Origin: Deinococcus grandis
GTDB taxonomy: Bacteria > Deinococcota > Deinococci > Deinococcales > Deinococcaceae
Assembly (NCBI RefSeq): GCF_001485435.1
Contig: NZ_BCMS01000001.1
Location: 1,559,501-1,623,500 of the forward strand
Length of the DNA: 64,000 nt
Reading direction: 5' to 3'
The notes under the pieces are model-generated. The model saw nothing but the letters and a program-made list of their open reading frames with translations. It ran no database searches and was not told the DNA's origin. The first letter of the stretch is position 1, and each line of letters opens with the position of its first letter. A program made the translations under genes and the position numbers. This document shows, in pieces, positions 9,021 through 20,330 of this stretch.

Positions 9021-11054
9021 TCAGTCGCCCAGGACCGTCAGGCCCAGCAGGGCGGGGTTGGCGTTGCCGCTCGCGCTGACCAGCGTGACGGAGCGGATAG
9101 CCTGATCGGGTTTGGGATTCACCCATTCGAGGACGGGCACGGCGACGTTCAGGCCCTCGCCGGTCACGCCGTTCCAGCCGGGGGCGGGGATCATGCTGGT
9201 GGGCGCGGTGTCGGTCCAGGCGCGGATGTGCCGCCCGTACTCCAGCGGCTGCGTGATCCGGCTGCCGTCGGCGTACTCGATCTCGTACTGGCCGACCTTC
9301 TCGCGGTTCGTGGCGGCGGGCCAGCCGGTGGCGTGCAGGAACGCGATGGCGCGGGCCTTGCGGTTCAGGTCCACCGTGGCGCGCTCGGGCAGGGCCTTGA
9401 CGCTGGCGCGGCTGCCGCGCAGCATCACGGCGCCCCGCACGTCGAACAGGTACGCGCCTAAGCGCTGCACGCCGGGCCGCAGGTTGCGCAGGTCGATGTC
9501 CCGGCCCTTGCCGATCCAGCCGCTGCCGTCGTCGTCCGCCAGGGCGCGCGTCACGACAGGGGAGAGGTCCACCGTCGCGCCCGCTTCCGCACGGTACGGG
9601 GTGGGCTGGTAGAGGTCGCGGTAGCGGAGTTCCGCGTCCTTCACGGGCGGCGCGGCCGGATTCCAGAACGCACTGGCGGCCCGGACGAACGGCGTGCCCT
9701 GGTCGGCGTTCCCGTCCCAGATGCTGGGGTTCCCGAAGTACCCGGTCCAGCGGGTCTGGATCATGCCCTGCGCGCCGAGACTCGCGGCGGCCTGTGCGTG
9801 CCCTTCGGCGTTGCCCGGGTCGGACCAGCTGGCCCCGAAGGTCGGGAAGCCCAGCTTCTGGATGGTGCCCAGCATGGAGAAGCTGTTCCCCGGCGCGTAG
9901 TTCCAGTAGGCCACCTGAAGATCTTTCGGCAGGCGGGCGGGCAGCGTGCCGATCACGGCGTCCGCGAAGGCAGTGTCGTGCCAGATCATGCTGTCCACGC
10001 CCAGCCCCTTCAGGTACCCGTGCAGCTTCACGACATCGTTCACGAACAGCGTCTCGAACCCCAGGGCCCTGCCGTTCTCGCGGGCGGGGAAGCGGTCGCG
10101 GTTACGCACCTCGTCGTGCCCCAGGTGAACGACCTTCGGCCCGAAGACCTCCACGGCCTCCTTCAGGATCGGGAGGATCACGCGGTCGTACGTGGCGGGG
10201 TTCAGCGTGTCGTACGCCCAGGGATTCTGGCTGTCCGGGTCCTGCCGCAGGTCGAGGTTCTTCCCGCCGTAGAACATCCAGCCGGCGTGCGACAGCGTCT
10301 CGATCAGCGGGATGACCTCCAGGCCGTAGCTGCGGGCCAGGTCCGCCACGCGCCGCGCCTCGGCCTTGCTGGCCCCGCCGGGGTGCGCGAAGCCCCCCGC
10401 CTTCGCCGTGTCCCACTGCACGTAGTTGCTCATGACGAGCACCGCGTTGAACTTCAGGGCGGCCAGCATGGGGATCAGGGCGTCGTTCACGCCCCTGCTG
10501 TACTGGTCGAGGTAGATCATCGCCACGCGCTGGCGCAGGGCAGACGCGTCGGTGATGCGGGCGTAGCGCAGCCCGGCGGGCGTCAGGAGCTGCCGCAGGG
10601 TCTGCGCGCCCAGGTACGCGCCGCGCGCGTCCGCGCCCACCACGAACGCGCCCCCGTCATCCACCCACAGCGCGTAGGCTTCCGCTCCGCCCGGCGTCAG
10701 GCCCGCCGCCTTCGCGCGGGCGGCCAGATCGGCGTCGGCCAGCGTGCCGATCACGATGCCCTTCCCGCCCGTCGGGGCGTCGGCCAGCGTGAGGCCCAGC
10801 CGCGTCTTCCACTCGGCGCGCAGGTCCCGCGCGGCCCAGCCCAGCTCCGGCGCCGTCCCCACCACGCGCACGCCCAGCCCGCCCAGGGGCAGCGTGCCGT
10901 TCGGGAAGGTCGCCGCCTTCGGCTGCGGGACGAGCGCCGCGAAGGGCGTCTGCACGCGCGCCTCCGCCGCCGGGGTGAGGGTCACGGGCGTCGCCGCCGC
11001 GCCCAGGCTCAGGCTGATCATCAGGGCCCCCAGGCCCAGCATTCGCTGCTTCAT
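9021..11054 (-). CDS. Secreted GH20 beta-N-acetylhexosaminidase
   Basis: Exo-enzyme that removes terminal N-acetylglucosamine or N-acetylgalactosamine from chito-oligosaccharides, glycans or muropeptides. The 677-residue product has a signal peptide (MKQRMLGLGALMISLSLGAAA), a GH20b-like N-terminal domain (about 40-165), and a TIM barrel with the catalytic HLGHDE (310-315), whose Asp-Glu pair polarises the acetamido group and donates the proton. A C-terminal beta-rich domain (about 500-677) is probably accessory. ATG 11054 has GGAGG ten bases upstream. Seventy bases separate it from the upstream solute-binding protein gene, so co-transcription is likely. Confidence 0.92.
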   Translation of the reverse strand: MKQRMLGLGALMISLSLGAAATPVTLTPAAEARVQTPFAALVPQPKAATFPNGTLPLGGLGVRVVGTAPELGWAARDLRAEWKTRLGLTLADAPTGGKGIVIGTLADADLAARAKAAGLTPGGAEAYALWVDDGGAFVVGADARGAYLGAQTLRQLLTPAGLRYARITDASALRQRVAMIYLDQYSRGVNDALIPMLAALKFNAVLVMSNYVQWDTAKAGGFAHPGGASKAEARRVADLARSYGLEVIPLIETLSHAGWMFYGGKNLDLRQDPDSQNPWAYDTLNPATYDRVILPILKEAVEVFGPKVVHLGHDEVRNRDRFPARENGRALGFETLFVNDVVKLHGYLKGLGVDSMIWHDTAFADAVIGTLPARLPKDLQVAYWNYAPGNSFSMLGTIQKLGFPTFGASWSDPGNAEGHAQAAASLGAQGMIQTRWTGYFGNPSIWDGNADQGTPFVRAASAFWNPAAPPVKDAELRYRDLYQPTPYRAEAGATVDLSPVVTRALADDDGSGWIGKGRDIDLRNLRPGVQRLGAYLFDVRGAVMLRGSRASVKALPERATVDLNRKARAIAFLHATGWPAATNREKVGQYEIEYADGSRITQPLEYGRHIRAWTDTAPTSMIPAPGWNGVTGEGLNVAVPVLEWVNPKPDQAIRSVTLVSASGNANPALLGLTVLGD

Positions 11055-11124
11055 GTGTCCTCCGAAAGGGCAAGGAGGCGGGCGCCACCAGTCCGCGCGC
11101 CGCCTCCCGCTCCCTGCACCTCGA

Positions 11125-12363
<1,239 letters not shown>

Positions 12364-12494
12364 GCTTGAACTCCTGGGGTGCGGCGCGCCGGGCGGCGCT
12401 GGGTGGACTCCGGCGGGGGAACTTGAGAAGGATGTGCGCCGAATGTAGCGGTTTTCCGCCCGGCCCGTCTGAGAACCTGAGCGTGCCCCTCTCA

Positions 12495-12626
12495 TACGGA
12501 CTCCGATTGAATGGCTTGTAAAGCCGTTCAATCCGAGCGGAGCGAGTGGGAGCGAAACGGGTTCCGGGCGTGGAGTTGACAACCCGGTGCTGTCCCGGGT
12601 TGTCAACGAAACAAACGGAACCCGTA
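12495..12626. repeat. Palindromic repeat element, copy A (forward)
   Basis: 132-base element with ends TACGGACTCCG and CGGAACCCGTA, flanked by TCA on both sides (12492-12494, 12627-12629). It holds two internal hairpins: GATTGAATGG...CCGTTCAATC and GACAACCCGG...CCGGGTTGTC, separated by a GGAGCGAGTGGGAGC stretch. Nine further related copies occur in this window. Confidence 0.85.
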
Positions 12627-12637
12627 TCACCGGGTCG

Positions 12638-13324
12638 TCAGCTTGACCGGTCGCCCGCCACCCCGAGTGCCTGCGCGAACCAGCGCGTCACGTGATCCGG
12701 GCGGGTGATCGCGCTGCCCACCACCACCGCGTGCGCGCCGGTCGCCAGCGCCTGCGCGGCCAGTTCCGGCGTGTTCAGTCGTCCCTCCGCGATGAACGGT
12801 AGCCCCGCCCCGGACAGGGCGCGCATCAGCGTGAAGTCCGGCCCGGTCTGCTGCGGGCTGTGGGGTGTGTACCCGCTCATGGTGGTGCCCACGATGTCCG
12901 CGCCTGCCGCGTACGCCGCCTGCGCCTCCGCCAGCGTGCTCACGTCCGCCATTGCCAGCGCCCCGCAGGCGTGCGCCTCGGCGAGCAGGTCCGCCACCGG
13001 GAAGGGGCGGGGCAGGTCCGTGCCGTCGAAGGCCACGACGTCTGCCCCCGCCTGGGCCACCGCGCGCACCTCCTGCGGCGTCGCGGTGATGTACACCGGC
13101 GAGCCCGGCTGCGCCTGCTTCGTCAGCCCGATCAGCGGCACGTCCGTCAGGGCCCGCACCGCCCGGATGTCCTCCGGACTGCGCAGCCGCAGACCCCGGG
13201 CGCCGCCCAGCAGCGCCGCGCGGCTCATGGCCGCGATGATGCCCGTGTCCCGCATGGGGCTGCCGTCGTCCGCCTGCACACTCACGATCAGGGCGCCCCG
13301 CAGGCGCGATAGCACGTCATTCAC
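12638..13324 (-). CDS. nanE: N-acetylmannosamine-6-phosphate 2-epimerase
   Basis: Converts ManNAc-6-phosphate to GlcNAc-6-phosphate in sialic-acid and amino-sugar catabolism. The 228-residue product is a complete TIM barrel with family segments RGALIVSVQADDGSPM, PLIGLTKQ, VYITAT, GADVVAFDGTDLPRP, LMADVS-like ALAMADVS, GTTMSGYT and PFIAEGRLNTPE. GTG 13324 is preceded by TACCCT and seven bases, a leaderless arrangement. It diverges from the NagZ-like gene and lies downstream (in map order) of the binding protein, supporting an amino-sugar recycling cluster. Confidence 0.93.
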   Translation of the reverse strand: MNDVLSRLRGALIVSVQADDGSPMRDTGIIAAMSRAALLGGARGLRLRSPEDIRAVRALTDVPLIGLTKQAQPGSPVYITATPQEVRAVAQAGADVVAFDGTDLPRPFPVADLLAEAHACGALAMADVSTLAEAQAAYAAGADIVGTTMSGYTPHSPQQTGPDFTLMRALSGAGLPFIAEGRLNTPELAAQALATGAHAVVVGSAITRPDHVTRWFAQALGVAGDRSS

Positions 13325-13331
13325 GCCGCCC

Positions 13332-13337
13332 AGGGTA
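13332..13337 (-). promoter_or_regulatory. Leaderless -10 box of nanE
   Basis: TACCCT on the minus strand, seven bases before GTG 13324. Confidence 0.5.
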
Positions 13338-13398
13338 GCGGACCGGCGCGGCGAACTGGTGCGCGCCACCTCCGCGCGCGTCCGGGCAGGCGCTGGCG

Positions 13399-13404
13399 TA
13401 GGCT
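13399..13404 (+). promoter_or_regulatory. Leaderless -10 box of the NagZ-like gene
   Basis: TAGGCT followed by GGGCGGC and GTG 13412. Together with the nanE box it forms a divergent promoter pair with 61 bases between the inner box edges. Confidence 0.5.
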
Positions 13405-13411
13405 GGGCGGC

Positions 13412-14890
<1,479 letters not shown>

Positions 14891-15022
14891 CCCGACTGGA
14901 TAGGAGGGCGCTGGCGAGGCCTCCGGGCAGCCACAGGTCAGATCGGGGTCGAACATGCATGCCGCATGTGGCACCAGTCAGATCGGTTCGCTCACTGGAC
15001 CCCTCCTGGCGCGGGCAGGTCA

Positions 15023-15169
15023 TACCGGATTCAAGTGATTCCACATCATTCGGAGTCGCCCGGTGGCCCCCTCACCCTTCCGTCGCTTCGCGCCTCCCTC
15101 CCTCTCCCACAGGGGGAGAGGGGACAACGGAACGCGATCACGGTGCAAGCAAGTCAATTCAATCCCGTA
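15023..15169. repeat. Second-family intergenic repeat
   Basis: 147 bases with imperfect inverted ends (TACCGGATT and AATCCCGTA), preceded by TCA (15020-15022) and followed by TTA (15170-15172), which is the stop codon of the GH16 gene on the minus strand. It contains a hairpin CCTCTCCC-ACA-GGGGGAGAGG. The interior differs from the main palindromic family, but the ends and the placement on a stop codon are alike. The rest of the 14891-15022 gap shows nothing recognisable. Confidence 0.5.
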
Positions 15170-15940
15170 TTAGAACGCCTCGAAGCTGATTTCGTCCACC
15201 AGCATGTGCACGGTGCCGGTCGTGGCGGTGCCGCCCCACGCGGCGCTGTCGGTGGGCCACACGTTCAGCATGATGTGTGCGGCCTGCTGCGGGACGTTCT
15301 GCGTGGTCTCCCAGACTTTCGTGCCGTTCAGGAAGTACGTGACGCGGTCGGGGCGCCACTCGTACGTCAGGGTCTGGAAGCTCTGCCCGAAGGTGACGCC
15401 GGTGGGCAGCACGCTGTAACTCTTGTTGTTCACGGTGTTCCACACGGCCGCGTTCAGGGTTCTGGGGCGGTTGCCTTCGATTTCCAGGTCGATCTCGGTG
15501 GCGCTCTCGTTCACGAAGCTGAACGCGCCGCTGATGTTCCCGCTCTGGACCTTGCCGCTGCGGGAGGGGTTGGCGCTGGTGCTGGCGGCGCGGAAGCGGT
15601 AGGTGTACCGCCCGAAGCCGAAGGTCTGTGCGCTCTGGATCTCGGCGGCGCGGGCGCACAGGCCGGTCGCGCAGGCCTGCACGTTCAGGGTGAGCAGCAG
15701 GTGGCCGCCCTTCACGCTGGCGAGCGCCGGGTCGAACCCGCCGGTCAGTCCGGGCGCCTGCCAGAAGCCGGGCCAGCTGGAGCGGATCCAGCGGGCGCTG
15801 TCCAGCGTGTCGAAGGTCTCGGTCCAGGTGGCGGCGGCGGGGCGCAGGGTGGTTCCGGTGGCCTGCGGGGTGGACAGGTCGTTGCACGCGGTGAGCCACA
15901 GGCCCAGCAGGGCGGCGGCGGCGGTTCGGTGGATGGTCAT
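15170..15940 (-). CDS. GH16-family glycan hydrolase, lipoprotein
   Basis: Concanavalin-like enzyme of glycoside hydrolase family 16 (beta-1,3/1,4-glucan, laminarin or related). The 256-residue product has a lipobox LTAC with Cys19, then a single beta-sandwich domain. The catalytic E-x-D-x-E is present as EIDLE (149-153), with Glu149 the expected nucleophile and Glu153 the acid/base. Other family features: FGFGRYTYRFRA and ISGAFSFVNE. The spacing is that of compact GH16 enzymes. AGGGAG precedes ATG 15940. Substrate cannot be settled from sequence; anchoring in the envelope suggests use on extracellular polysaccharide. Confidence 0.88.
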   Translation of the reverse strand: MTIHRTAAAALLGLWLTACNDLSTPQATGTTLRPAAATWTETFDTLDSARWIRSSWPGFWQAPGLTGGFDPALASVKGGHLLLTLNVQACATGLCARAAEIQSAQTFGFGRYTYRFRAASTSANPSRSGKVQSGNISGAFSFVNESATEIDLEIEGNRPRTLNAAVWNTVNNKSYSVLPTGVTFGQSFQTLTYEWRPDRVTYFLNGTKVWETTQNVPQQAAHIMLNVWPTDSAAWGGTATTGTVHMLVDEISFEAF

Positions 15941-16156
15941 GTGGCGTCTCCCTCTGGTGGCCCGGCTGACCCTGTGGGTTCCGTGGCTTTGCGTCCCCGC
16001 CTCGCGGCGGGTTTGCCCTGAGCATCGGGATGCTCGACTGCGCTGTGAGTGTCTCCTGAAGTCTCCTTCAAACCTCTTACATGAATGCCGCTCCTGGCTG
16101 GACAGGACGGCATTCCACCCATCCGGGGGTACGCCGCCGGGTTGGTGCGGGGCTCT

Positions 16157-17122
16157 TCAGCGGCGCGTGCAGACGCAGCGGCGGAACGCGTCCAGGGACG
16201 CCTCGCTGGTCGTGATGCGCCAGTCCACGCGGCCGTCTTTCAGGTGGAACCAGAACGCCCGGCGGATCTGCCCGAAGCCCGGCAGGGCCGCGCACATGTC
16301 CCGGATCCACGCGGCCTTGCTGCCGCCCTGCTCCACGCTGGCCAGTTCGCCCAGCTGCACGGGTTTGTCGCCCGCCACGAGCTTCAGCTGCCGGTACGAC
16401 GCGGCGAAGGTGTCGCGGAAACTCAGCCAGCGGTTCCAGGGGTTGGTGGTGCCCCAGTTGTAGCCGTCCAGGCCGACCTCGTGCACCCACTCGCCGCCCG
16501 GGTACAGCGCCCGGTACGAGCTGGGCATGTCGGGGTACAGGATGTTCGGTGTCCACACCCAGCGCACCGGGGCCTTCTCGGCGCGGAACACGTTCACGAT
16601 CCGCCGCCACGCCCGCACGAAATCCGCGGGGGTGTTGCTGCGGGTCAGCTGGTACGCGCCCCAGTTGCCGTTCATCTCCGGGGCGAAGGTCAAGCGGACC
16701 GTCACGCCGCCCCGCCGGATGTCGCGCGCGAACTGCCGCAGGTACGCGTCGTGCCGTCCGGCGGCAATGTCGCGGTACGGCACGCCCCGCACGCCGGACG
16801 CGGCGCGCACGCGGGGCTGCCAGGACAGTTCCAGTTCGCGGCCCTGAGCACTCAGGGTGCGGGCGTAGGCCTGGTTGAACGGTGTGTTCCAGTCCTGGAA
16901 CCAGCGGACCGCGCCGAAGCGGCACCCCAGTTTGCGTTCCAGGGTGTCCAGCACGGCGGGGCTGTCCACCGTCAGCCCGAACACCCCGCAGGAGGGGAGG
17001 GGCGCGGCGTGCGCGGACGGCAGGCCGGTCAGGGCCGCGATCAGAATCCACTCATGAAGGGCGCGTGGGCGGAACGGTGTGCGTCTGGCCGGACGGCAGG
17101 CGGTTGGGGTGACGGCAGGCAT
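16157..17122 (-). CDS. Secreted GH26-like endo-mannanase/glucanase
   Basis: 321-residue product with an Arg-rich n-region and signal peptide ending near SAHAAP. The remainder is a TIM barrel of the GH26 type: the acid/base Glu149 in RLTFAPEMNGNWGAY, the nucleophile Glu259 in KPVQLGELASVEQ, and the conserved TPNILYPDMPSSYRALYPGGEWVHEVGLDGYNWG before it. The classical His before the acid/base Glu is Pro here, which departs from the standard HEMNG motif. ATG 17122 is chosen because upstream codons give a long arginine-rich tail; there is no clear ribosome binding site. A disulfide is possible between C45 and C67. Confidence 0.82.
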   Translation of the reverse strand: MPAVTPTACRPARRTPFRPRALHEWILIAALTGLPSAHAAPLPSCGVFGLTVDSPAVLDTLERKLGCRFGAVRWFQDWNTPFNQAYARTLSAQGRELELSWQPRVRAASGVRGVPYRDIAAGRHDAYLRQFARDIRRGGVTVRLTFAPEMNGNWGAYQLTRSNTPADFVRAWRRIVNVFRAEKAPVRWVWTPNILYPDMPSSYRALYPGGEWVHEVGLDGYNWGTTNPWNRWLSFRDTFAASYRQLKLVAGDKPVQLGELASVEQGGSKAAWIRDMCAALPGFGQIRRAFWFHLKDGRVDWRITTSEASLDAFRRCVCTRR

Positions 17123-17334
17123 GCACCGCGCATGATGGCAGCGTTCTGGACGGGCTGCACCGATGCCCCCGTCCGGGCCCCCTCTGCCTGTAGGTCCGCT
17201 TAACGCTGGCCCAGCGTGCCCCAAAGGTGATGTTCATGGCCCGTCAGTAACGGGCGATTAACGTGTGGTGCGTAGGGTATGGCCGAGGGTCCCCGGACCC
17301 CGACCCACCCCACACAATGCCGGGAGGCAACGAT

Positions 17335-17407
17335 ACTCGTCTTCGAATCGGTCACCTCATGAGACGAGTGGAGCCAGTGGTGAGACCGCCCCGAGGGAGG
17401 CCTCACC
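17335..17407 (+). promoter_or_regulatory. Structured leader of the glycosyltransferase mRNA
   Basis: Two stem-loops precede the gene. The first pairs ACTCGTCT (17335-17342) with AGACGAGT (17362-17369), eight bases, perfect. The second pairs GGTGAG (17379-17384) with CTCACC (17402-17407), placing the ribosome binding site GGGAGG (17395-17400) in the loop and the stem directly against the ATG at 17408. This could gate translation. A further small stem CCCGT/ACGGG lies near 17240. No known riboswitch core was recognised. Confidence 0.5.
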
Positions 17408-18667
17408 ATGTCTATTCCTGTCGCTTTGCCGTCCACACTGCTGGGCTGGGTGCTGCTGATCATCGTCACCCTGCTGCTCCTCAAGGCCGTCCTGACGGTC
17501 ACGCTGGCCTTCGCGCACGCCCGCACCGCCGCCCGCCGACGCGCCCGCGCCCAGGGCGCCCCGCTGCCCGGCGTGAGCGTCATGATCGCCGCGTACAACG
17601 AGGAGGTCGGCATCGCCGACACCCTGCGCTCCGTGCTCGCCCAGCAGGGCCCGGCATTGCAGGTGCTCGTCGTGGACGACGGCTCGACCGACGCCACCGC
17701 CGCCATCGCCGAGGACTTCGCCCGCACCGACCCGCGCGTCACGGTGCTGCGCAAACCCAACGGCGGCAAGGCCAGCGCCCTGAACCTCGCCGCGGACCAC
17801 CTGACCTACCCGGTCGCGGTCAGCGTGGACGCCGACTCCGCACTGGCCCCCGGCACGCTGGCCGCCCTGGCCCGGCACTTCCACGACCCACGCGTGGGCG
17901 CGGTCGCCGGGGACGTGCGCGTCGCCGGGCCGGTCACGTCCCTGACGCAGATGCAGAACCTGGAGTACAGCGTCGGCCAGCAGATGGAAAAACGCGCGCA
18001 GGACATGCTCGGCGCCGTCAGTGTCGTGCCCGGCGCCGCCGGGGCGTTCCGCAGCGACCTGATCCGCCGCCTGCGCTACAGCCACGACACCATCACCGAG
18101 GACATGGACCTGACCGTCGCCATCGCCGCCGAAGGCTACGAGGTGCGCTTCGAACCCGGCGCCCTGAGCTACACCGAACCGCCCGTGGATCTACGCAGCC
18201 TGTGGCGCCAGCGGATGCGCTGGATGTACGGCACCTTCCAGGTCATGGGCAAGTACCGCCACCTGATCATGAACCCCAGGGGCGGCCGCCTGGGCTGGCT
18301 GACGCTGCCGTACGTGCTCGTCTACGGCCTGACCCTGGGTGGCGCAGGACCCATCTTCGACCTCGCCGCGCTGGCCCTGCTGACGCAGCACATGAACGAC
18401 GCGCTGCTGCCCCTGCTGCTGAACGTCGGCGCGGACGTCGCCGTGGCCGCCGCCGCCCTGCTGCTGGGCCGCCAGTCCCTGCGGCCCCTGCTGATCACCC
18501 CCACCCAGCGGCTATTCCTGCGGCCCTTCGTGTCTCTGGTCGTCGTCATGACCTGCGTGACGTTCCTGCGCCGCCGGAACGTCCAGTGGAACAAACTGCC
18601 CCGCGTGGGCCTGCGCCTGCCCGGCGCCGCCCCCACCCGCGAGCCCCTGCCGCAGGCGGGCGACTGA
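17408..18667 (+). CDS. Family 2 processive glycosyltransferase (PgaC/IcaA/HasA-like)
   Basis: Membrane enzyme that polymerises a beta-linked polysaccharide from a nucleotide sugar. The 419-residue product has an N-terminal membrane helix (about 10-35), a GT-A domain with VVDDGS (Asp90-Asp91), DAD (141-143), TED (230-232) and the processivity motif QRMRW (268-272), then three or four C-terminal membrane helices. This is the layout of poly-N-acetylglucosamine and hyaluronan synthases. The next gene overlaps by one base (TGATG). With nearby GH16, GH20 and GH26 genes it suggests an exopolysaccharide or biofilm role; product identity is not determined. Confidence 0.9.
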   Translation: MSIPVALPSTLLGWVLLIIVTLLLLKAVLTVTLAFAHARTAARRRARAQGAPLPGVSVMIAAYNEEVGIADTLRSVLAQQGPALQVLVVDDGSTDATAAIAEDFARTDPRVTVLRKPNGGKASALNLAADHLTYPVAVSVDADSALAPGTLAALARHFHDPRVGAVAGDVRVAGPVTSLTQMQNLEYSVGQQMEKRAQDMLGAVSVVPGAAGAFRSDLIRRLRYSHDTITEDMDLTVAIAAEGYEVRFEPGALSYTEPPVDLRSLWRQRMRWMYGTFQVMGKYRHLIMNPRGGRLGWLTLPYVLVYGLTLGGAGPIFDLAALALLTQHMNDALLPLLLNVGADVAVAAAALLLGRQSLRPLLITPTQRLFLRPFVSLVVVMTCVTFLRRRNVQWNKLPRVGLRLPGAAPTREPLPQAGD

Positions 18668-19254
18668 TGAGCGGCCCGGACCGCCCACGGCCCGCCCGCC
18701 GGACCGCGCTGCTCTGCGCCGGACTGGCCGCCGTCGCCCTGAGCGTGCTGGCCACCGCCGGGTCCGCCACGCCCAGTCCGGCACCGTCAAATCAGACGGC
18801 GTCCAGTGGCCCGGCCGCCGCTGCCCCCGCCCCCGGGAGCGTGCTGGCCACCCGCACCGTCACCCGCGACGCCCGCACACCCGGCGGCGAGATCGCCGGG
18901 CAGGTCACGGTCACCGTGCAGCTCGTGCGTGACGGGGCGGAGGTCCAGGCCCGCGCGACCTTCCAGTCCACCCTGCCCGGCCCGGCCGTCGCCACCGGCA
19001 CGCTGCGCCTGCTGGACGGGCGCGGCAGCGAGGTCACCCGCAGCAACCCGCGCCAGACGGCCGCCCTGGACCCCGGCAGCACCCCGGTCCTCGTGACGCC
19101 CCGCAGTCCCCTGGCCGACCACGCCGGGGCCGCGTGCGTGGACGCCACCCTGAACGTCTGGAGCGGCCCGCAGGCCCCAGGCCCGGACGCCCGGGTGCGC
19201 AGCGGCCCGGCACTGGAACCCACCGTGTTCACCGTCCAGGTCTGCCACGCCTGA
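18667..19254 (+). CDS. Exported protein of unknown function, partner of the glycosyltransferase
   Basis: 195-residue product whose ATG shares one base with the glycosyltransferase stop (TGATG), so translation is coupled. The N-terminus is a signal peptide (RRTALLCAGLAAVALSVLATAGSA), followed by a Ser/Pro/Ala-rich linker (about 35-55) and a beta-rich domain with two cysteines (ACVDATL and VQVCHA) likely to form a disulfide. No family recognised. Position suggests a periplasmic or surface accessory to polysaccharide export or modification. Confidence 0.75.
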   Translation: MSGPDRPRPARRTALLCAGLAAVALSVLATAGSATPSPAPSNQTASSGPAAAAPAPGSVLATRTVTRDARTPGGEIAGQVTVTVQLVRDGAEVQARATFQSTLPGPAVATGTLRLLDGRGSEVTRSNPRQTAALDPGSTPVLVTPRSPLADHAGAACVDATLNVWSGPQAPGPDARVRSGPALEPTVFTVQVCHA

Positions 19255-19279
19255 ACGCGCACCGGCGCGGCCGGATGAC

Positions 19280-19361
19280 GCGGGGGGACCCCTCACCCTG
19301 CCGTCGCGACCCACACAAATGCGAGTCCCATGCAGGGAGAGGGGAGAACGGGACTCACTCG
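19280..19361. repeat. Possible fragment of the second-family repeat
   Basis: Shares CCCCTCACCCT, CCGTCGC and GGGAGAGGGGA-AACGG in the same order with the element at 15023-15169, over about 80 bases with a diverged middle. No clear inverted ends. Confidence 0.35.
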
Positions 19362-19396
19362 TGTCGGAAGCAGGTCACGGTCATCCTGTTTCGCAG

Positions 19397-19446
19397 CGCG
19401 GGGCAGCGCCCGCCAGGACTCGATTCCCGGCGGGCGCTGCCCCGCG
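19397..19446. terminator. Very strong hairpin between convergent genes
   Basis: An 18-base perfect stem (19397-19414 with 19429-19446; arm core GGGGCAGCGCCCGCC) around a 14-base loop, between the end of the plus-strand exported-protein gene and the end of the minus-strand degV-type gene. There is no T-run on either side. Most likely a bidirectional terminator or mRNA end-protecting structure. Confidence 0.6.
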
Positions 19447-19463
19447 TCCTCGACGCCGGGCGG

Positions 19464-20330
19464 TCAGCGGTCCCAGGGCCACGCGCCGGGCGCGGCGGCC
19501 AGGCCCAGGGCGCGCGGGCCGACGTGGACACTCAGGACCGGGTTCACGCCGGTCCGGTCGGACCACACGATGGGGTGGCGCGCCGCGAGCTGCGTCAGGG
19601 CCGTGTCGGCGTCCTCGGGGTGATCGCCGAACAGCAGGCCCACGCGCAGCGGGGTGCCCTCGCCGAAGCGGCGGGTGACCTGTTCGGTCAGCGCCTGGAT
19701 CGCGCCGCGGTACGAACGGGCCCGCGCGGCGTTCGTGTACGTCCCGGCGGCCTTGTCCACGGTCACGACGGGTTTGAGGTTCAGCAGGCCGCCCACGGCC
19801 GCCTGCACGCGCCCTATCCGGCCGCCGCGGCGCAGGTACTCCAGCGTCTCGATGGTGAAGTACAGTTCCGTCTCGGCGTGTACGGCGCGCAGCCACTCGC
19901 GGGCCTCGGCGACGCTCAGGCCGCGCTGCGCGGCGGTGACGGCGGCGTGGACCTGGAAGGCCAGGGCGGCGCTCAGCGTGCCGCTGTCGTGCAGCGTCAC
20001 CTGCGGCCCACCCTCCAGGAGCTGCCGGGCCTGATCGGCGGAGTTGTGGCTGCCGCTCAGGGCGGCGCTGGTGGTCACGGCCAGCACCTCGGGCGTGCCG
20101 GGGGCCTGCATGGCGGTCATCCAGTCCTGCGGGGTGGGCTGGGCGCTGGTGGGGTGGGTGGGGTTGGTCTGGAGCTGCCGGTACAGGTCCTCGCGGGTGA
20201 TCTCGGTCATGCGGTAGGTGGTGCTGCCGAAGTTCACGGCGAACGGCGCGACCGGCACCTCGCCATGCAGGGTGGGGTAGACGTCGAGGCCGCCGTCGGT
20301 GACGACGCCGAAGCGGGGGGTGGTGGTCAT
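19464..20330 (-). CDS. DegV family fatty-acid-binding protein
   Basis: DegV/FakB proteins bind a fatty acid and, in Firmicutes, present it to a FakA kinase. The 288-residue product has the two-domain layout: N-terminal EDD fold with FGVVTDGGLDVYP and ITREDLYRQLQTNPTHPTSAQPTPQDW (the TSQPS-like loop), VTTSAALSGSHNSA, then FTIETLEYLRRGGRIGRVQAAVGGLLNLKPVV, a hallmark of the family. ATG 20330 has GGAGAT upstream and overlaps the stop of the preceding dehydrogenase gene by four bases (ATGA). No FakA gene is visible here. Confidence 0.93.
   Translation of the reverse strand: MTTTPRFGVVTDGGLDVYPTLHGEVPVAPFAVNFGSTTYRMTEITREDLYRQLQTNPTHPTSAQPTPQDWMTAMQAPGTPEVLAVTTSAALSGSHNSADQARQLLEGGPQVTLHDSGTLSAALAFQVHAAVTAAQRGLSVAEAREWLRAVHAETELYFTIETLEYLRRGGRIGRVQAAVGGLLNLKPVVTVDKAAGTYTNAARARSYRGAIQALTEQVTRRFGEGTPLRVGLLFGDHPEDADTALTQLAARHPIVWSDRTGVNPVLSVHVGPRALGLAAAPGAWPWDR

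Noticed and set aside
17230..17407. Cyclic-di-GMP or other known riboswitch before the glycosyltransferase
   Set aside because: The conserved core and tetraloop of the c-di-GMP-I class were looked for and not seen; only generic hairpins are present.
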